Positions 16,717-25,426 of a stretch of 42,643 bases of DNA are shown piece after piece. Both the position numbers and the translations under genes were made by a program. The stretch comes from Anaerolinea sp. Its GTDB lineage: Bacteria; Chloroflexota; Anaerolineae; Anaerolineales; Villigracilaceae. The stretch is taken from assembly GCA_020719725.1 (NCBI GenBank), contig DYPU01000014.1:1-42643 (forward strand). The letters run 5' to 3'. Below the pieces are notes generated by a model that was not told where the DNA came from, searched no databases, and saw only the letters and a program-made list of their open reading frames with translations. Within the stretch, counting starts at the first letter, position 1. Each line of letters starts with the position of its first letter.

Positions 16717-17706
16717 ATGGTAGTCGCCACAAAAAACACCCCCAAACAAGATCTGGTGATTCCACCCGACGAAAGCTGGTGGGAATCTATCCTGGCGGAC
16801 GAAGAACGCTTCGTTCCGGCTCGCGTTCGGCCCCGACCAGAACTCGTCAGCGTTGCGCAACAAACCCAAAAGCCCGCCACCACACCCCAAGCCGAAGACT
16901 CCAGCCACGCCCAACCCGATTGGGACTACGCCATGAACATTTACAAACAAGACCAGATCGTGGCCCTGGCCGTTTCTGGTTACAATCGCGGCGGTCTGCT
17001 GGTTGAAGGCACTCGCCTAAACGGGTTTGTGCCTTACTCACACCTGGTCGAGATGACCTGCGAAGTCGAACCACAGCGCGAATCCTTCCTTGCCAAATTT
17101 GTCGGCAATCAAATTCAACTCAAGGTCATCGAATGCGTCCCCGAAGAAGGCCGCATCGTCTTTTCGGAACGCGCAGCCCGGGCCGATGCCGGAAAACGCA
17201 CCCAAATCTTTACCAGCCTGCAACCCGGTCAAATCGTCAACGGCGATGTCACCAACATCACCGACTTTGGTGTATTTATAGACCTGGGCGGCGTAGAAGG
17301 CCTGATCCATATCTCAGAACTCTCATGGGGCCGCGTCATCCACCCTTCGCACATCCTCAAATTGGGACAAACCGTCAGCGTCCAAGTCATCGACATTCTG
17401 CCAGAACGCTGCCGCATCGCCCTCAGCCTGAAACGCCTGCAAGCCAACCCGTGGGCCACCGTCCACCAACGCTTCGCCACCAACGACATCGTCCCCGCCA
17501 CCATCACCAGCGTCGTCTCCTTTGGCATTTTTGCTCGGCTCGAAGAAGGGCTGGAAGGCCTGGTACACGCTTCAGAAATAGACCTGCCCGAAGACACACT
17601 GATCCGCAACACTTTTCATGAAGGCCAAAACGTGCATGTGCGCATCCTGCACATCGAACCAGAGCACCAACGCCTGGGCCTGAGTATGCAACTGGACGAA
17701 AACTAA
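16717..17706 (+). CDS. Triple S1-domain RNA-binding protein
   Basis: This 329-residue protein has an N-terminal, poorly ordered segment (1-72) and three S1 repeats at about 76-152, 168-239 and 254-326. The second is the most typical (GDVTNITDFGVFIDLG, then GLIHISELSW). It resembles ribosomal protein S1 but is shorter (E. coli S1 has six repeats), as is usual for S1-like proteins in many non-proteobacteria. It probably binds mRNA on the ribosome or in regulation. AAGGAGG lies 12 nt before the ATG, a longer spacing than usual. Its stop overlaps the ftsK start by one base (TAATG). Confidence 0.85.
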   Translation: MVVATKNTPKQDLVIPPDESWWESILADEERFVPARVRPRPELVSVAQQTQKPATTPQAEDSSHAQPDWDYAMNIYKQDQIVALAVSGYNRGGLLVEGTRLNGFVPYSHLVEMTCEVEPQRESFLAKFVGNQIQLKVIECVPEEGRIVFSERAARADAGKRTQIFTSLQPGQIVNGDVTNITDFGVFIDLGGVEGLIHISELSWGRVIHPSHILKLGQTVSVQVIDILPERCRIALSLKRLQANPWATVHQRFATNDIVPATITSVVSFGIFARLEEGLEGLVHASEIDLPEDTLIRNTFHEGQNVHVRILHIEPEHQRLGLSMQLDEN

Positions 17707-19913
17707 TGCCACCAGAGCAGGAACAAACCACCGAAAGCAGCGACTTCATCGACTGGCTGCAACAACTCCAGACCCATTTTGGCCGCTACGCTTACGATAC
17801 CCTCGGCATTCTCCTGCTCGCCCTGGCCGTCATCACCCTGCTAGGCCTGCTCGGCCTGACACAAGGCGCACTCATCAACCTGCTCACCGCCACCCTCAAA
17901 CTCTGGATGGGCTACGGCAGCGCCCTGATTGTGCTGGCGCTAACCCTAAGCGGCCTGTTTTTCTTACGAAAGCGCCAAAGCCCCCAGCCCGGCATCCATT
18001 GGGGGCGCTTAATTCTGCTGGAAATCGCCACTTTTTTTGGGTTGGCCCTGCTCACCCTGCTGGGCGGCTACAACCTGCAACAAGCCGAAGCCGGCCAGGA
18101 CGGCGGCTACATTGGTTGGGCGCTGGCCGAACTGTTCAAAATGCTGCTCGGCGACACTTTCTTGCGCGACCTGTTAATTGTGCTTGGCTTTCTAGTGAGC
18201 GCTTTTTTTGGAATAGGGCTGCTTTCAAAAACAGAAGCCTGGCTTTGGAAACTCTCCGGCGAATTACCTGTCACCCCGCCAGAGAGTTTTGCTTCGATCC
18301 CTCAGCCAGTTTCTGCCGAAGCAGCCCAAACCACCTCACCTCAACCTGTTTCACCATCCAAAAAGCCGGTGTCACCCTTACCGGCCCAATTTCGTAAAAA
18401 TTTCAAAGTCCCTGAAACTCAGGATGAAAAACCCAGCGCGCCCCAACCCCGCGCCGAGCGCCTGCCGCCGCTCAACCTGCTGATGGGGGAACAAACTGCC
18501 CGGCCCGACGAGCGTCACATCAACCAAACCGCCGGGCTGATCGAAAAAACGCTGGATGAGTTTGGCATCCCGGCCAAAGTCATCGGCTTTCGGGTTGGGC
18601 CAACCATTACCCAATTTGCCGTCCAGCCAGGCTTCATTAAAAAACCAGGTTCCAACGAAGACGACCCGCAATTACTCAAAGTGCGCGTGGCCCAAATCGC
18701 TTCCCTGCAAAAAGACCTGGCGCTGGCACTTTCGGCCCAACGCTTACGCATCGAAGCCCCCGTCCCAGGAAAATCCTTCGTCGGCATAGAAGTGCCAAAC
18801 TTGCATTCATCCACGGTACGGCTGCGCTCTCTTTTAGAAAGCGAAACTTTTATAAAAATGGGCAAACCCCTGGCTATGGCCCTGGGACGCGATGTTTCAG
18901 GCCAACCGGTTGTGGCCGATTTATCCCGTATGCCGCACCTGCTGATTGCCGGAGCCACAGGAACCGGCAAATCGGTTTGTATCACCTCGTTGGCCGCTTC
19001 CCTGGCAATGAACAACTCGCCCGAAGACCTGAAAATCGTCATGGTCGATGCCAAAATGGTTGAGTTGATTCGGTTTAATGGCCTGCCGCACCTGTATGGC
19101 AAAGTAGAAACCGACGTAACCCGCATCATGGGAGTATTACGCTGGGTGGTGGTCGAAATGGAACACCGCTACCGCCTGCTGGAAAGCGCACACGTCCGCG
19201 ATATTGAAGCCTACAATAAAAAAGCCAGTACTCATAAAGACGGCGGTCAACCCCTGCCGCGCATGGTCGTGATTGTAGACGAATTAGCCGACCTGATGAT
19301 GTCGGCCCCAGACCAAACCGAACACAACCTGGTGCGACTGGCCCAAATGGCGCGCGCTACCGGTATTCATCTGGTCGTTGCCACTCAACGCCCCAGCACC
19401 GATGTCGTCACCGGGTTGATTAAAGCCAACTTCCCGGCCCGGCTGGCCTTTTCAGTCGCATCCGGCATAGACAGCCGGGTCATCCTCGATACTCCTGGCG
19501 CAGAAACCTTACTGGGCCGTGGCGATATGCTCTTTCTCAACCCTGAAGTGGGCAGCCCACTGCGCGCGCAAGGCGTTTATGTCACCGACCAGGAAATTGA
19601 ACGTATCATCGCCTATTGGCAAAAAAACTCCACATCCAATACCGCCCCCCCACCCTGGGAGAGCATTTTACAAGAGCCCGAAGAAGGCGAAGATGCGCTT
19701 CTCAACCAGGCCATCGAAATTGTGCGCCAATCGCAACACGCCAACGCTTCGCTGATTCAGCGCCGCTTACGCATTGGCTATCCGCGCGCAGCGCGCCTGC
19801 TCGACCAACTGGAACAAATGGGAATTGTCGGCCCATCCCAAGGCGGCGGCAAAGAACGTGATGTGCTGGTGGAGCGCGAAGACAATGAAACTGTTTCAGA
19901 TGATGAACTCTAG
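17706..19913 (+). CDS. ftsK: FtsK/SpoIIIE DNA translocase
   Basis: This 735-residue, membrane-anchored, ATP-driven double-stranded DNA pump moves chromosome ends through the division septum. Four N-terminal membrane helices lie at about 31-50, 68-88, 100-120 and 152-173. A Pro-rich linker spans about 188-255, and the alpha domain about 265-395. The motor domain has Walker A GATGTGKS (416-423) and Walker B VVIVDE (521-526). The C-terminal gamma winged helix (about 665-735) should read KOPS-like polar sequences. The size is between SpoIIIE (about 790) and shorter homologues. It is translationally coupled to the S1-domain gene by a TAATG overlap. Confidence 0.95.
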   Translation: MPPEQEQTTESSDFIDWLQQLQTHFGRYAYDTLGILLLALAVITLLGLLGLTQGALINLLTATLKLWMGYGSALIVLALTLSGLFFLRKRQSPQPGIHWGRLILLEIATFFGLALLTLLGGYNLQQAEAGQDGGYIGWALAELFKMLLGDTFLRDLLIVLGFLVSAFFGIGLLSKTEAWLWKLSGELPVTPPESFASIPQPVSAEAAQTTSPQPVSPSKKPVSPLPAQFRKNFKVPETQDEKPSAPQPRAERLPPLNLLMGEQTARPDERHINQTAGLIEKTLDEFGIPAKVIGFRVGPTITQFAVQPGFIKKPGSNEDDPQLLKVRVAQIASLQKDLALALSAQRLRIEAPVPGKSFVGIEVPNLHSSTVRLRSLLESETFIKMGKPLAMALGRDVSGQPVVADLSRMPHLLIAGATGTGKSVCITSLAASLAMNNSPEDLKIVMVDAKMVELIRFNGLPHLYGKVETDVTRIMGVLRWVVVEMEHRYRLLESAHVRDIEAYNKKASTHKDGGQPLPRMVVIVDELADLMMSAPDQTEHNLVRLAQMARATGIHLVVATQRPSTDVVTGLIKANFPARLAFSVASGIDSRVILDTPGAETLLGRGDMLFLNPEVGSPLRAQGVYVTDQEIERIIAYWQKNSTSNTAPPPWESILQEPEEGEDALLNQAIEIVRQSQHANASLIQRRLRIGYPRAARLLDQLEQMGIVGPSQGGGKERDVLVEREDNETVSDDEL

Positions 19914-19934
19914 CCCGGAAGGAAATCGCCCCGC

Positions 19935-20543
19935 ATGAATAGCGTCGTACCTAAAAAACAAAAAACATTTACCGACCACCTGCGTGTCCTGTTTAAAGGA
20001 CTTCTCGACCCAATCGCCGTTTTTTTTAACCGACTGGGAATTACCCCCAATACGATGACGCTCTTGGGCCTGCTGGGGCATGTTGTGGCAGCCTACCTGC
20101 TGGCGCAAGGCAATATGTTTTGGGGTGCAATCTGGGTGCTGATTGGCGGCCCCTTTGACGCGTTGGATGGCACAATGGCCCGCCTGCGCGGCGAAGCCTC
20201 CGACTTTGGGGCTTTTGTCGATTCGGTCACAGACCGCTACTCGGAACTATTTCTGCTGGGCGGGTTAACCTTTTACTTCACCCAACAAGGCGATTGGATG
20301 GCGGTGATGGGCTGTTACATTGCCGCCGCCGGCTCGGTGATGGTTTCTTACACCAAAGCCCGCGCCGACTCACTTAAATTTGATGCCAATACTGGTATTC
20401 TGACCCGCGTCGAGCGCTACATCGTCCTTGCGCCACTGCTGCTTTTCAACCTGCCAATCTACGCTGTATGGATTGTGGCCGTACTGGCAAACATCACCGC
20501 CCTGCAACGCATCTGGCGGGTACGCAAACAGGCGCGCAGTTAA
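19935..20543 (+). CDS. CDP-alcohol phosphatidyltransferase
   Basis: This 202-residue membrane enzyme joins an alcohol or alcohol phosphate to CDP-diacylglycerol, releasing CMP, in phospholipid synthesis. The family signature is perfect: Asp75, Asp78-Gly79, Ala82-Arg83, Gly92, Asp96 and Asp100, in the order D-x2-D-G-x2-A-R-x8-G-x3-D-x3-D. About five to six hydrophobic helices surround it. The acceptor may be inositol phosphate or glycerol phosphate; the sequence does not decide this, though the length (about 200) resembles PgsA-like and phosphatidylinositol-phosphate-synthase-like proteins. GGAAGGAAA lies upstream of the ATG. It sits between ftsK and lgt in a membrane-biogenesis gene run. Confidence 0.9.
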   Translation: MNSVVPKKQKTFTDHLRVLFKGLLDPIAVFFNRLGITPNTMTLLGLLGHVVAAYLLAQGNMFWGAIWVLIGGPFDALDGTMARLRGEASDFGAFVDSVTDRYSELFLLGGLTFYFTQQGDWMAVMGCYIAAAGSVMVSYTKARADSLKFDANTGILTRVERYIVLAPLLLFNLPIYAVWIVAVLANITALQRIWRVRKQARS

Positions 20544-20560
20544 ACTACTTAGGAGCAAAC

Positions 20561-21367
20561 ATGCCCGAAGGCATTGAAATTGGAATTTTCACCCTGCGCT
20601 ATTATGGTCTCATCATTATGACCGGGGTAGTCTTGGGCGGCGCATTGTCTGCCTATGAAGCCAAACGACGCGGACACAACCCGGAAATTGTCTGGGACTT
20701 GCTAATCTGGCTCATCATCGGCGGCATAATTGGGGCGCGGCTCTGGCATGTTTTTACCCCACCGCCCTCATCCATTGCTCAGGGCATCACCACAGCCTAC
20801 TACCTGACCCACCCGCTAGACCTGATTGCAGTTTGGAAAGGTGGGCTGGGCATCCCCGGCGCGGTGCTCGGCGGCGCAGTGGCATTGTATTTTTTTACCC
20901 GTAAATACACATTAAACTTTGCCGAATGGGCCGACCTGGCCGCCCCATCCCTGGCCTTAGGCCAGGCCATAGGACGCTGGGGCAACTTCTTTAACCAAGA
21001 ATTGTATGGCGCACCAACCGACCTGCCTTGGAAGATTTTCATTGAACCGGCGCACCGATTGGAAGGCTTTTTAACTCAGGAATACTACCACCCGCTATTT
21101 TTGTACGAGTCTTTGTGGAATATTTGCAACCTGTTGTTATTGTTATGGGTTTCACGCAAATTTGAGCAAAAACTCAAGCCGGGCAGCCTGTTTCTACTCT
21201 ATCTGATCATCTACCCTACTGGGCGCTTCCTGCTCGACTTTCTGCGCCTCGACGCTTCACAGTTAGGCGGCATCAACGCCAACCAGACCTTTATGGCAGT
21301 TGTGGCTCTACTGGCCGCCACCGCGCTGGCCTGGAGACAATCTCCCAAACCCAAAAGCAGTATCTAA
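20561..21367 (+). CDS. lgt: Prolipoprotein diacylglyceryl transferase
   Basis: This 268-residue membrane enzyme transfers diacylglycerol from phosphatidylglycerol to the lipobox cysteine of prolipoproteins, the first step of lipoprotein maturation. The signature GRWGNFFNQE is at 138-147, and seven hydrophobic segments can be traced. YGLIIMTGV near the N-terminus and YPTGRFLLDFLR near the C-terminus also fit. In the loop matching E. coli GGMSFHGG, this protein reads GGLGIPGA, so the position of His103 is Pro99. An upstream in-frame extension exists, but AGGAG 5 nt before the ATG at 20561 fixes the start. A lipoprotein substrate candidate is encoded at 33.3 kb. Confidence 0.95.
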   Translation: MPEGIEIGIFTLRYYGLIIMTGVVLGGALSAYEAKRRGHNPEIVWDLLIWLIIGGIIGARLWHVFTPPPSSIAQGITTAYYLTHPLDLIAVWKGGLGIPGAVLGGAVALYFFTRKYTLNFAEWADLAAPSLALGQAIGRWGNFFNQELYGAPTDLPWKIFIEPAHRLEGFLTQEYYHPLFLYESLWNICNLLLLLWVSRKFEQKLKPGSLFLLYLIIYPTGRFLLDFLRLDASQLGGINANQTFMAVVALLAATALAWRQSPKPKSSI

Positions 21368-21375
21368 GGTGTCCT

Positions 21376-22305
21376 ATGATTGAATCGGAAGACCTGACCA
21401 AACATTTTGGCACATTCAAAGCCGTGGAAGGGGTGAACATTAACGTACGCCCCGGCGAAGTATTGGCCCTACTCGGACAAAACGGAGCAGGAAAAACCAC
21501 CACCGTCCGCATGTTGACCTCCATTTTGCTGCCAACCCGCGGCTGGGGCCGGGTGGCCGGGTACGATGTGGTCGAAAATCCGGCCAAGGTGCGGGCTTCG
21601 GTGGGCGTTCTGACCGAAATGCACGGCCTGTATAGCCGCATGACCGCCATAGAATACCTCGACTTTTTTGGTCAAGTTTACAGCCTGGATGCAAATCGCC
21701 GCAAAAAACGCATCGACGAACTGCTCTCTTATTTTGGGCTGGCCGAAGCCGCCAAACGCCGCTCTGGTGAATATTCCAAAGGGATGCGCCAAAAGCTGGC
21801 CCTGGCGCGGGCGCTCATCCACGAGCCTCCAGTCTTGTTACTCGACGAACCAACCTCGGCCATGGACCCAGAATCGGCCCAACTGGTACGAAATGAAATT
21901 GGGCGGCTAAAATCGTCTCAGCGCTCCATCATCATTTGCACCCACAATCTCTTGGAAGCCGAGATGCTGGCCGATAAAATTGCCATCATCTATCGCGGAC
22001 GGGTTTTACTGCAAGGAACCTTGGAACAGTTGCGCCAAAAGCTGCTCGGCGCGCCAGAGTATGAGGTGACGCTGGCGGGTGGCTGGAACCCTCAACAATT
22101 GGATTCAATTTCCGGGTTGAAGGTGGCACATTTCACCGAAACGGGCTTCCGTTATGTGGTCGAAAATCCAACAGAGACAAATCCAGCCCTGGTGCGGGCG
22201 CTAATCGAACAAAATATGCCAGTGGTGGCCGTACAGCAAGTTTCGCGCAGCCTGGAGCAGGTTTATTTAAAAGCCATGACTTTGGCGACGGAAGGTGCGC
22301 TATGA
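21376..22305 (+). CDS. ABC transporter ATP-binding protein (NatA/CcmA type)
   Basis: This 309-residue ATPase subunit powers the membrane protein encoded next. Walker A GQNGAGKTT is at 34-42, and the signature is YSKGMRQK (133-140) in place of LSGGQ, as is usual in the NatA-like DRA group. Walker B LLLDEP is at 154-159 and the switch His at 190. The C-terminal 90 residues form the extra domain common to this group. It is likely an exporter ATPase for drugs, lipids or ions. The stop overlaps the permease ATG by 4 bases (ATGA), which makes the two genes a coupled pair. The gene lies 8 nt after lgt, so it is probably in the same transcript. Confidence 0.92.
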   Translation: MIESEDLTKHFGTFKAVEGVNINVRPGEVLALLGQNGAGKTTTVRMLTSILLPTRGWGRVAGYDVVENPAKVRASVGVLTEMHGLYSRMTAIEYLDFFGQVYSLDANRRKKRIDELLSYFGLAEAAKRRSGEYSKGMRQKLALARALIHEPPVLLLDEPTSAMDPESAQLVRNEIGRLKSSQRSIIICTHNLLEAEMLADKIAIIYRGRVLLQGTLEQLRQKLLGAPEYEVTLAGGWNPQQLDSISGLKVAHFTETGFRYVVENPTETNPALVRALIEQNMPVVAVQQVSRSLEQVYLKAMTLATEGAL

Positions 22306-23816
22306 AAGAACAACTTCGTTTAACCTGGTTGGTAGCGCGGCGCGAGTTGACAGACCAGATGCGCGATTGGCGTATTTTGCTGCCAATGGGCATTTTGATT
22401 TTGTTTTTTCCCTATTTAATGAATTACACCGCCTTGCAAGCCATTGATTTTGTGAATGAGTATGGCGGCAATTTGATTGCCGAACGAATTGTGCCATTTT
22501 TACTGATGGTGGTAGGCTTTTTCCCGGTGACGGTTTCGTTGATAGTGGCCTTGGAGGCATTTGTTGGCGAAAAAGAGCGCGGAACGATTGAGCCGATGCT
22601 TTCCAGCCCGCTAGCCGATTGGCACATGTATGTTGGCAAGCTGACGGCTGGCTCACTGGTGCCATTGGCCGCCAGTTACATTAGCATCGCGCTTTATCTG
22701 TTGGGGCTGATGCTGCAAAACATCCCTTTTCCACCGTTGGATGTTCTGGTGCAGATGCTTTTACTAACGGCAGTTCAAACTGTATTGATGGTGAGCGCCG
22801 CGATTATTATTTCGACCCAATCCACTTCAGTGCGAGCCGCCAATTTGCTGGCTTCTTTCATTGTCATTCCGGTGGCGCTGCTAATTCAGGGTGAAAGCGC
22901 CCTTATTTTTTGGGGTGATACTGAAATTTTGTGGCTGGCAATTTTAGGGGTGGCAATTGTCACCGGGCTAATTGTGCGACTGGGGCTGGCCCATTTTCAG
23001 CGCGAAGCGCTGCTTGGGCGCGAGATTGATATGCTCAACCTGCGTTGGGCTTTTGGCGCTTTTTGGGCTTCGTTTAGTGGCAGCGCAGCCGCTCCGGCTG
23101 GGCTGCGCTGGCTGGCAAACCGTTTACGAAAAAATACAGTGGGACAGCGTCTGCCTAAGGCAATTGGTGAAGACCTGGCCGGGATTAAGACCTGGTATAT
23201 CAACCAGGTTTTTCCAGCAGTGCGCCGCATGGCTTTATCAATCTGGCTAACCGTTGGGTTGGGCGCGTTGGCGATTCTGTTTTCGTATCTTTTTGTAAGC
23301 GCCCAAGTTCGAGGTTTGACTCTTTCAGCCGATGCGCTAAATGAAACGGCCAATACGCTGCAAGGAATGATTACCGGCAATGGCGATGGATTTAGTTTGT
23401 CGGTTGCCTATCTGTTTTTCAACAACCTGCGCGCCGAAATTTTAATTCTGTTCTTTGGTATGTTTTCGTTTGGCGTAGGCGCAGTGCTAATTTATGGGCT
23501 AAATTTTGCGCTGATTGGCGGCGTACTGGCCGCGATGAAGGTGATTGGCCTGTCACCCTGGCTAATTTTTCTAACCGGCATTTTGCCACATGGCGTTTTT
23601 GAACTGCCTTCCATCATTTTAGCCAGCGCCGCAGTATTGCACATGGGCGTCCGAATGGTGACACCCAACGCACGCGAATCAATTGGAGAGGTACTCATTC
23701 ACACCAGCGCCGATTGGCTTAAAATTGCCATAGGCTTGGCTTTTCCATTACTATTCATTGCCGCGTTTATCGAAACCTACATTACACCGATTTTGTTGTA
23801 CAATTTCTTTCAATAG
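22302..23816 (+). CDS. ABC-2 permease fused to a SpoIIM-like membrane domain
   Basis: The first half of this 504-residue membrane protein (about 1-235) is an ABC-2/NatB-like permease with six hydrophobic segments and the typical GEKERGTIEPMLSSPL stretch at 89-104. After a charged cytoplasmic segment (about 236-305), a second membrane half follows (about 306-504). Here LFFNNLRAE (371-379), FGVGAVLIYGLN (390-401) and especially LPHGVFELPSII (428-439) match the SpoIIM (DUF95) family. In Bacillus, SpoIIM is part of the peptidoglycan-degrading engulfment complex; other SpoIIM-like proteins lie next to ABC genes in many bacteria. The join suggests that transport and the SpoIIM function act together. 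The substrate is unknown. Nothing indicates a frameshift at the junction. Confidence 0.8.
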   Translation: MKEQLRLTWLVARRELTDQMRDWRILLPMGILILFFPYLMNYTALQAIDFVNEYGGNLIAERIVPFLLMVVGFFPVTVSLIVALEAFVGEKERGTIEPMLSSPLADWHMYVGKLTAGSLVPLAASYISIALYLLGLMLQNIPFPPLDVLVQMLLLTAVQTVLMVSAAIIISTQSTSVRAANLLASFIVIPVALLIQGESALIFWGDTEILWLAILGVAIVTGLIVRLGLAHFQREALLGREIDMLNLRWAFGAFWASFSGSAAAPAGLRWLANRLRKNTVGQRLPKAIGEDLAGIKTWYINQVFPAVRRMALSIWLTVGLGALAILFSYLFVSAQVRGLTLSADALNETANTLQGMITGNGDGFSLSVAYLFFNNLRAEILILFFGMFSFGVGAVLIYGLNFALIGGVLAAMKVIGLSPWLIFLTGILPHGVFELPSIILASAAVLHMGVRMVTPNARESIGEVLIHTSADWLKIAIGLAFPLLFIAAFIETYITPILLYNFFQ

Positions 23817-23836
23817 ATTGTTTTGGCAGGCGGTTG

Positions 23837-24592
23837 ATGGCAAAATTAATTGTATTAGGCTCGTCCAACGCAATTCCCAGCCTAGAGCATGAAAATACGC
23901 ACATGGTTCTGGTAACAAAAAGCCGCACCGTATTGGTAGATTGCGCCAGCAACCCCATTGTGCGGTTGCAAATGGCCGGAATTAACTTTCAGGACCTGAG
24001 CGATATTATCCTGACCCACTTTCACCCCGACCACGTGGGAGGAGTGCCGCTTTTGTTGATGGATATGTGGCTGTTGGGCCGCCGCGCGCCCCTCAACATC
24101 TATGGCCTGCACTACACCCTGGATCGGGTGGAAACAATGATGGGCTTATATAGCTGGAGCGAATGGCCGAACTTCTTTCAGGTCAATTTTTGCCGCATCC
24201 CTGCCGACCCAATGACAATTGTGATGGATAACGACGAACTCCGCATTTACGCCGCGCCGGTTAAACATTTCGTCCCCAATATCGGCCTGCGGCTGGAACT
24301 AAAAGCAGAGCAAAAAAGCATCGCCTACTCCTGTGATACCGAACCCTGCTCTACCATTTTTCAGTTGGCAAATCGCGTCGATACGCTTTTTCACGAATCT
24401 GCCGGAAATTTCACCGGACACTCTTCCGCCGCCCAGGCCGCCGATGTGGCCCGTACAGCAAAAGTGGGCGAATTAATTCTAATTCACTATCCAACCGGGC
24501 AATTGGCTTCGAGTAATTTGCTACAAGAAGCCGCCGCAAAATACGCCGGGCCAACCCGCCTGGCAACCGATTTTATGGTCATCGACCTATAA
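23837..24592 (+). CDS. MBL-fold metallo-hydrolase, RNase Z-like
   Basis: This 251-residue metallo-beta-lactamase-fold protein has the metal-binding motif THFHPDHVGG (62-71), a later metal-ligand region (PVKHFVPN, SCDTEP), and the RNase Z-like GHSSAAQAADVA helix followed by ILIHYPTG. The N-terminus LGSSNAIPSLEHENTHMVL also fits the RNase Z and arylsulfatase side of the superfamily. It is shorter than tRNase Z, and the exosite arm is not obvious, so a nuclease role is possible but not certain; phosphodiesterase or sulfatase activity are alternatives. An in-frame TTG lies one codon before the ATG; I prefer the ATG, with AGGCGG before it. It lies 20 nt after the permease gene. Confidence 0.82.
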   Translation: MAKLIVLGSSNAIPSLEHENTHMVLVTKSRTVLVDCASNPIVRLQMAGINFQDLSDIILTHFHPDHVGGVPLLLMDMWLLGRRAPLNIYGLHYTLDRVETMMGLYSWSEWPNFFQVNFCRIPADPMTIVMDNDELRIYAAPVKHFVPNIGLRLELKAEQKSIAYSCDTEPCSTIFQLANRVDTLFHESAGNFTGHSSAAQAADVARTAKVGELILIHYPTGQLASSNLLQEAAAKYAGPTRLATDFMVIDL

Positions 24593-24636
24593 GCTACCCC
24601 CAATTCACTTTCTTCACTCAGGAGAACTAAAAAGGT

Positions 24637-25359
24637 ATGTCCAGCAGAAAACACGTTACCGGAACCAAAGCAAAAACCGCCAAACAAGCGCTAAATGCCA
24701 GTTTTACCCAATTCGCCGCTATTGCAGTCGTCATTTTACTATTGGCCGCCGTAGCCTGGATCGCCATTACACCGCGCCCAGCAGCCAGCCCAATCCAACC
24801 AGAAACAGCCAGCCCCATCCAACCAGAAACAGCCAGCCAACCCCCAAGCATTCAACAATATAGCTCTGCCCCAGAAATGACGATTGACCCGGCCAAACGC
24901 TACATCGCCACCTTCACCCTAACCAAAGGCGGCCAATTTGTGATTGAACTTTACCCCGCCAAAGCCCCCATCACCGTCAATAGTTTCGTCTTTCTGGCCC
25001 GAGCCGGTTTTTATAACGGAACAACCTTCCACCGCGTGCTGGAAGGCTTCATGGCTCAAGGCGGTGATCCCACCGGAACTGGCATGGGCGGCCCTGGCTA
25101 CAAATTTGTTAACGAAGACAGCGACCTGACCTTCGACAAAGCAGGCGTATTAGCCATGGCAAATGCCGGGCGCGACACCAACGGCAGCCAATTCTTCATC
25201 ACCTTTGGCCCACAAGAAATGCTCAATGGCAACTACACCATCTTCGGGCAAGTTATCGAAGGCCTGGATGTCGTCATGGGCATCACCCTGCGTGACCCTC
25301 AGCAATCCCCAGACTATCCGGGAGATAGCATCGAAAGCATCACCATCGCAGAAGAATAA
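24637..25359 (+). CDS. Membrane-anchored cyclophilin-type peptidyl-prolyl isomerase
   Basis: This 240-residue enzyme isomerises proline peptide bonds in proteins outside the membrane. A basic N-terminus (1-22) leads to one membrane helix (about 24-46). A repeat-bearing linker follows (about 47-80), then the cyclophilin domain (about 82-240). Catalytic FHRV with Arg133, FMAQGGD (138-144), NGSQFFI (182-188) and the late FGQVIEGLDV are all present. There is no lipobox, so it is held by a helix and not by a lipid. It probably helps fold secreted proteins. A tandem 24-bp repeat lies in the linker. AGGAG is 12 nt and AAAGG 2 nt before the ATG. Confidence 0.93.
   Translation: MSSRKHVTGTKAKTAKQALNASFTQFAAIAVVILLLAAVAWIAITPRPAASPIQPETASPIQPETASQPPSIQQYSSAPEMTIDPAKRYIATFTLTKGGQFVIELYPAKAPITVNSFVFLARAGFYNGTTFHRVLEGFMAQGGDPTGTGMGGPGYKFVNEDSDLTFDKAGVLAMANAGRDTNGSQFFITFGPQEMLNGNYTIFGQVIEGLDVVMGITLRDPQQSPDYPGDSIESITIAEE
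24787..24834 (+). repeat. Two 24-bp tandem repeats in the cyclophilin linker
   Basis: Copies at 24787-24810 and 24811-24834 differ at one base and encode SPIQPETA twice (residues 51-66). The repeat keeps the frame and lengthens the extracytoplasmic linker between the membrane helix and the isomerase domain. Confidence 0.9.
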
Positions 25360-25426
25360 GCGCATCCAAAACAGCCTTACCCGTACATTGCCGCCCCCCG
25401 GCCCTCGTAAAAAATGAGACAATGTT

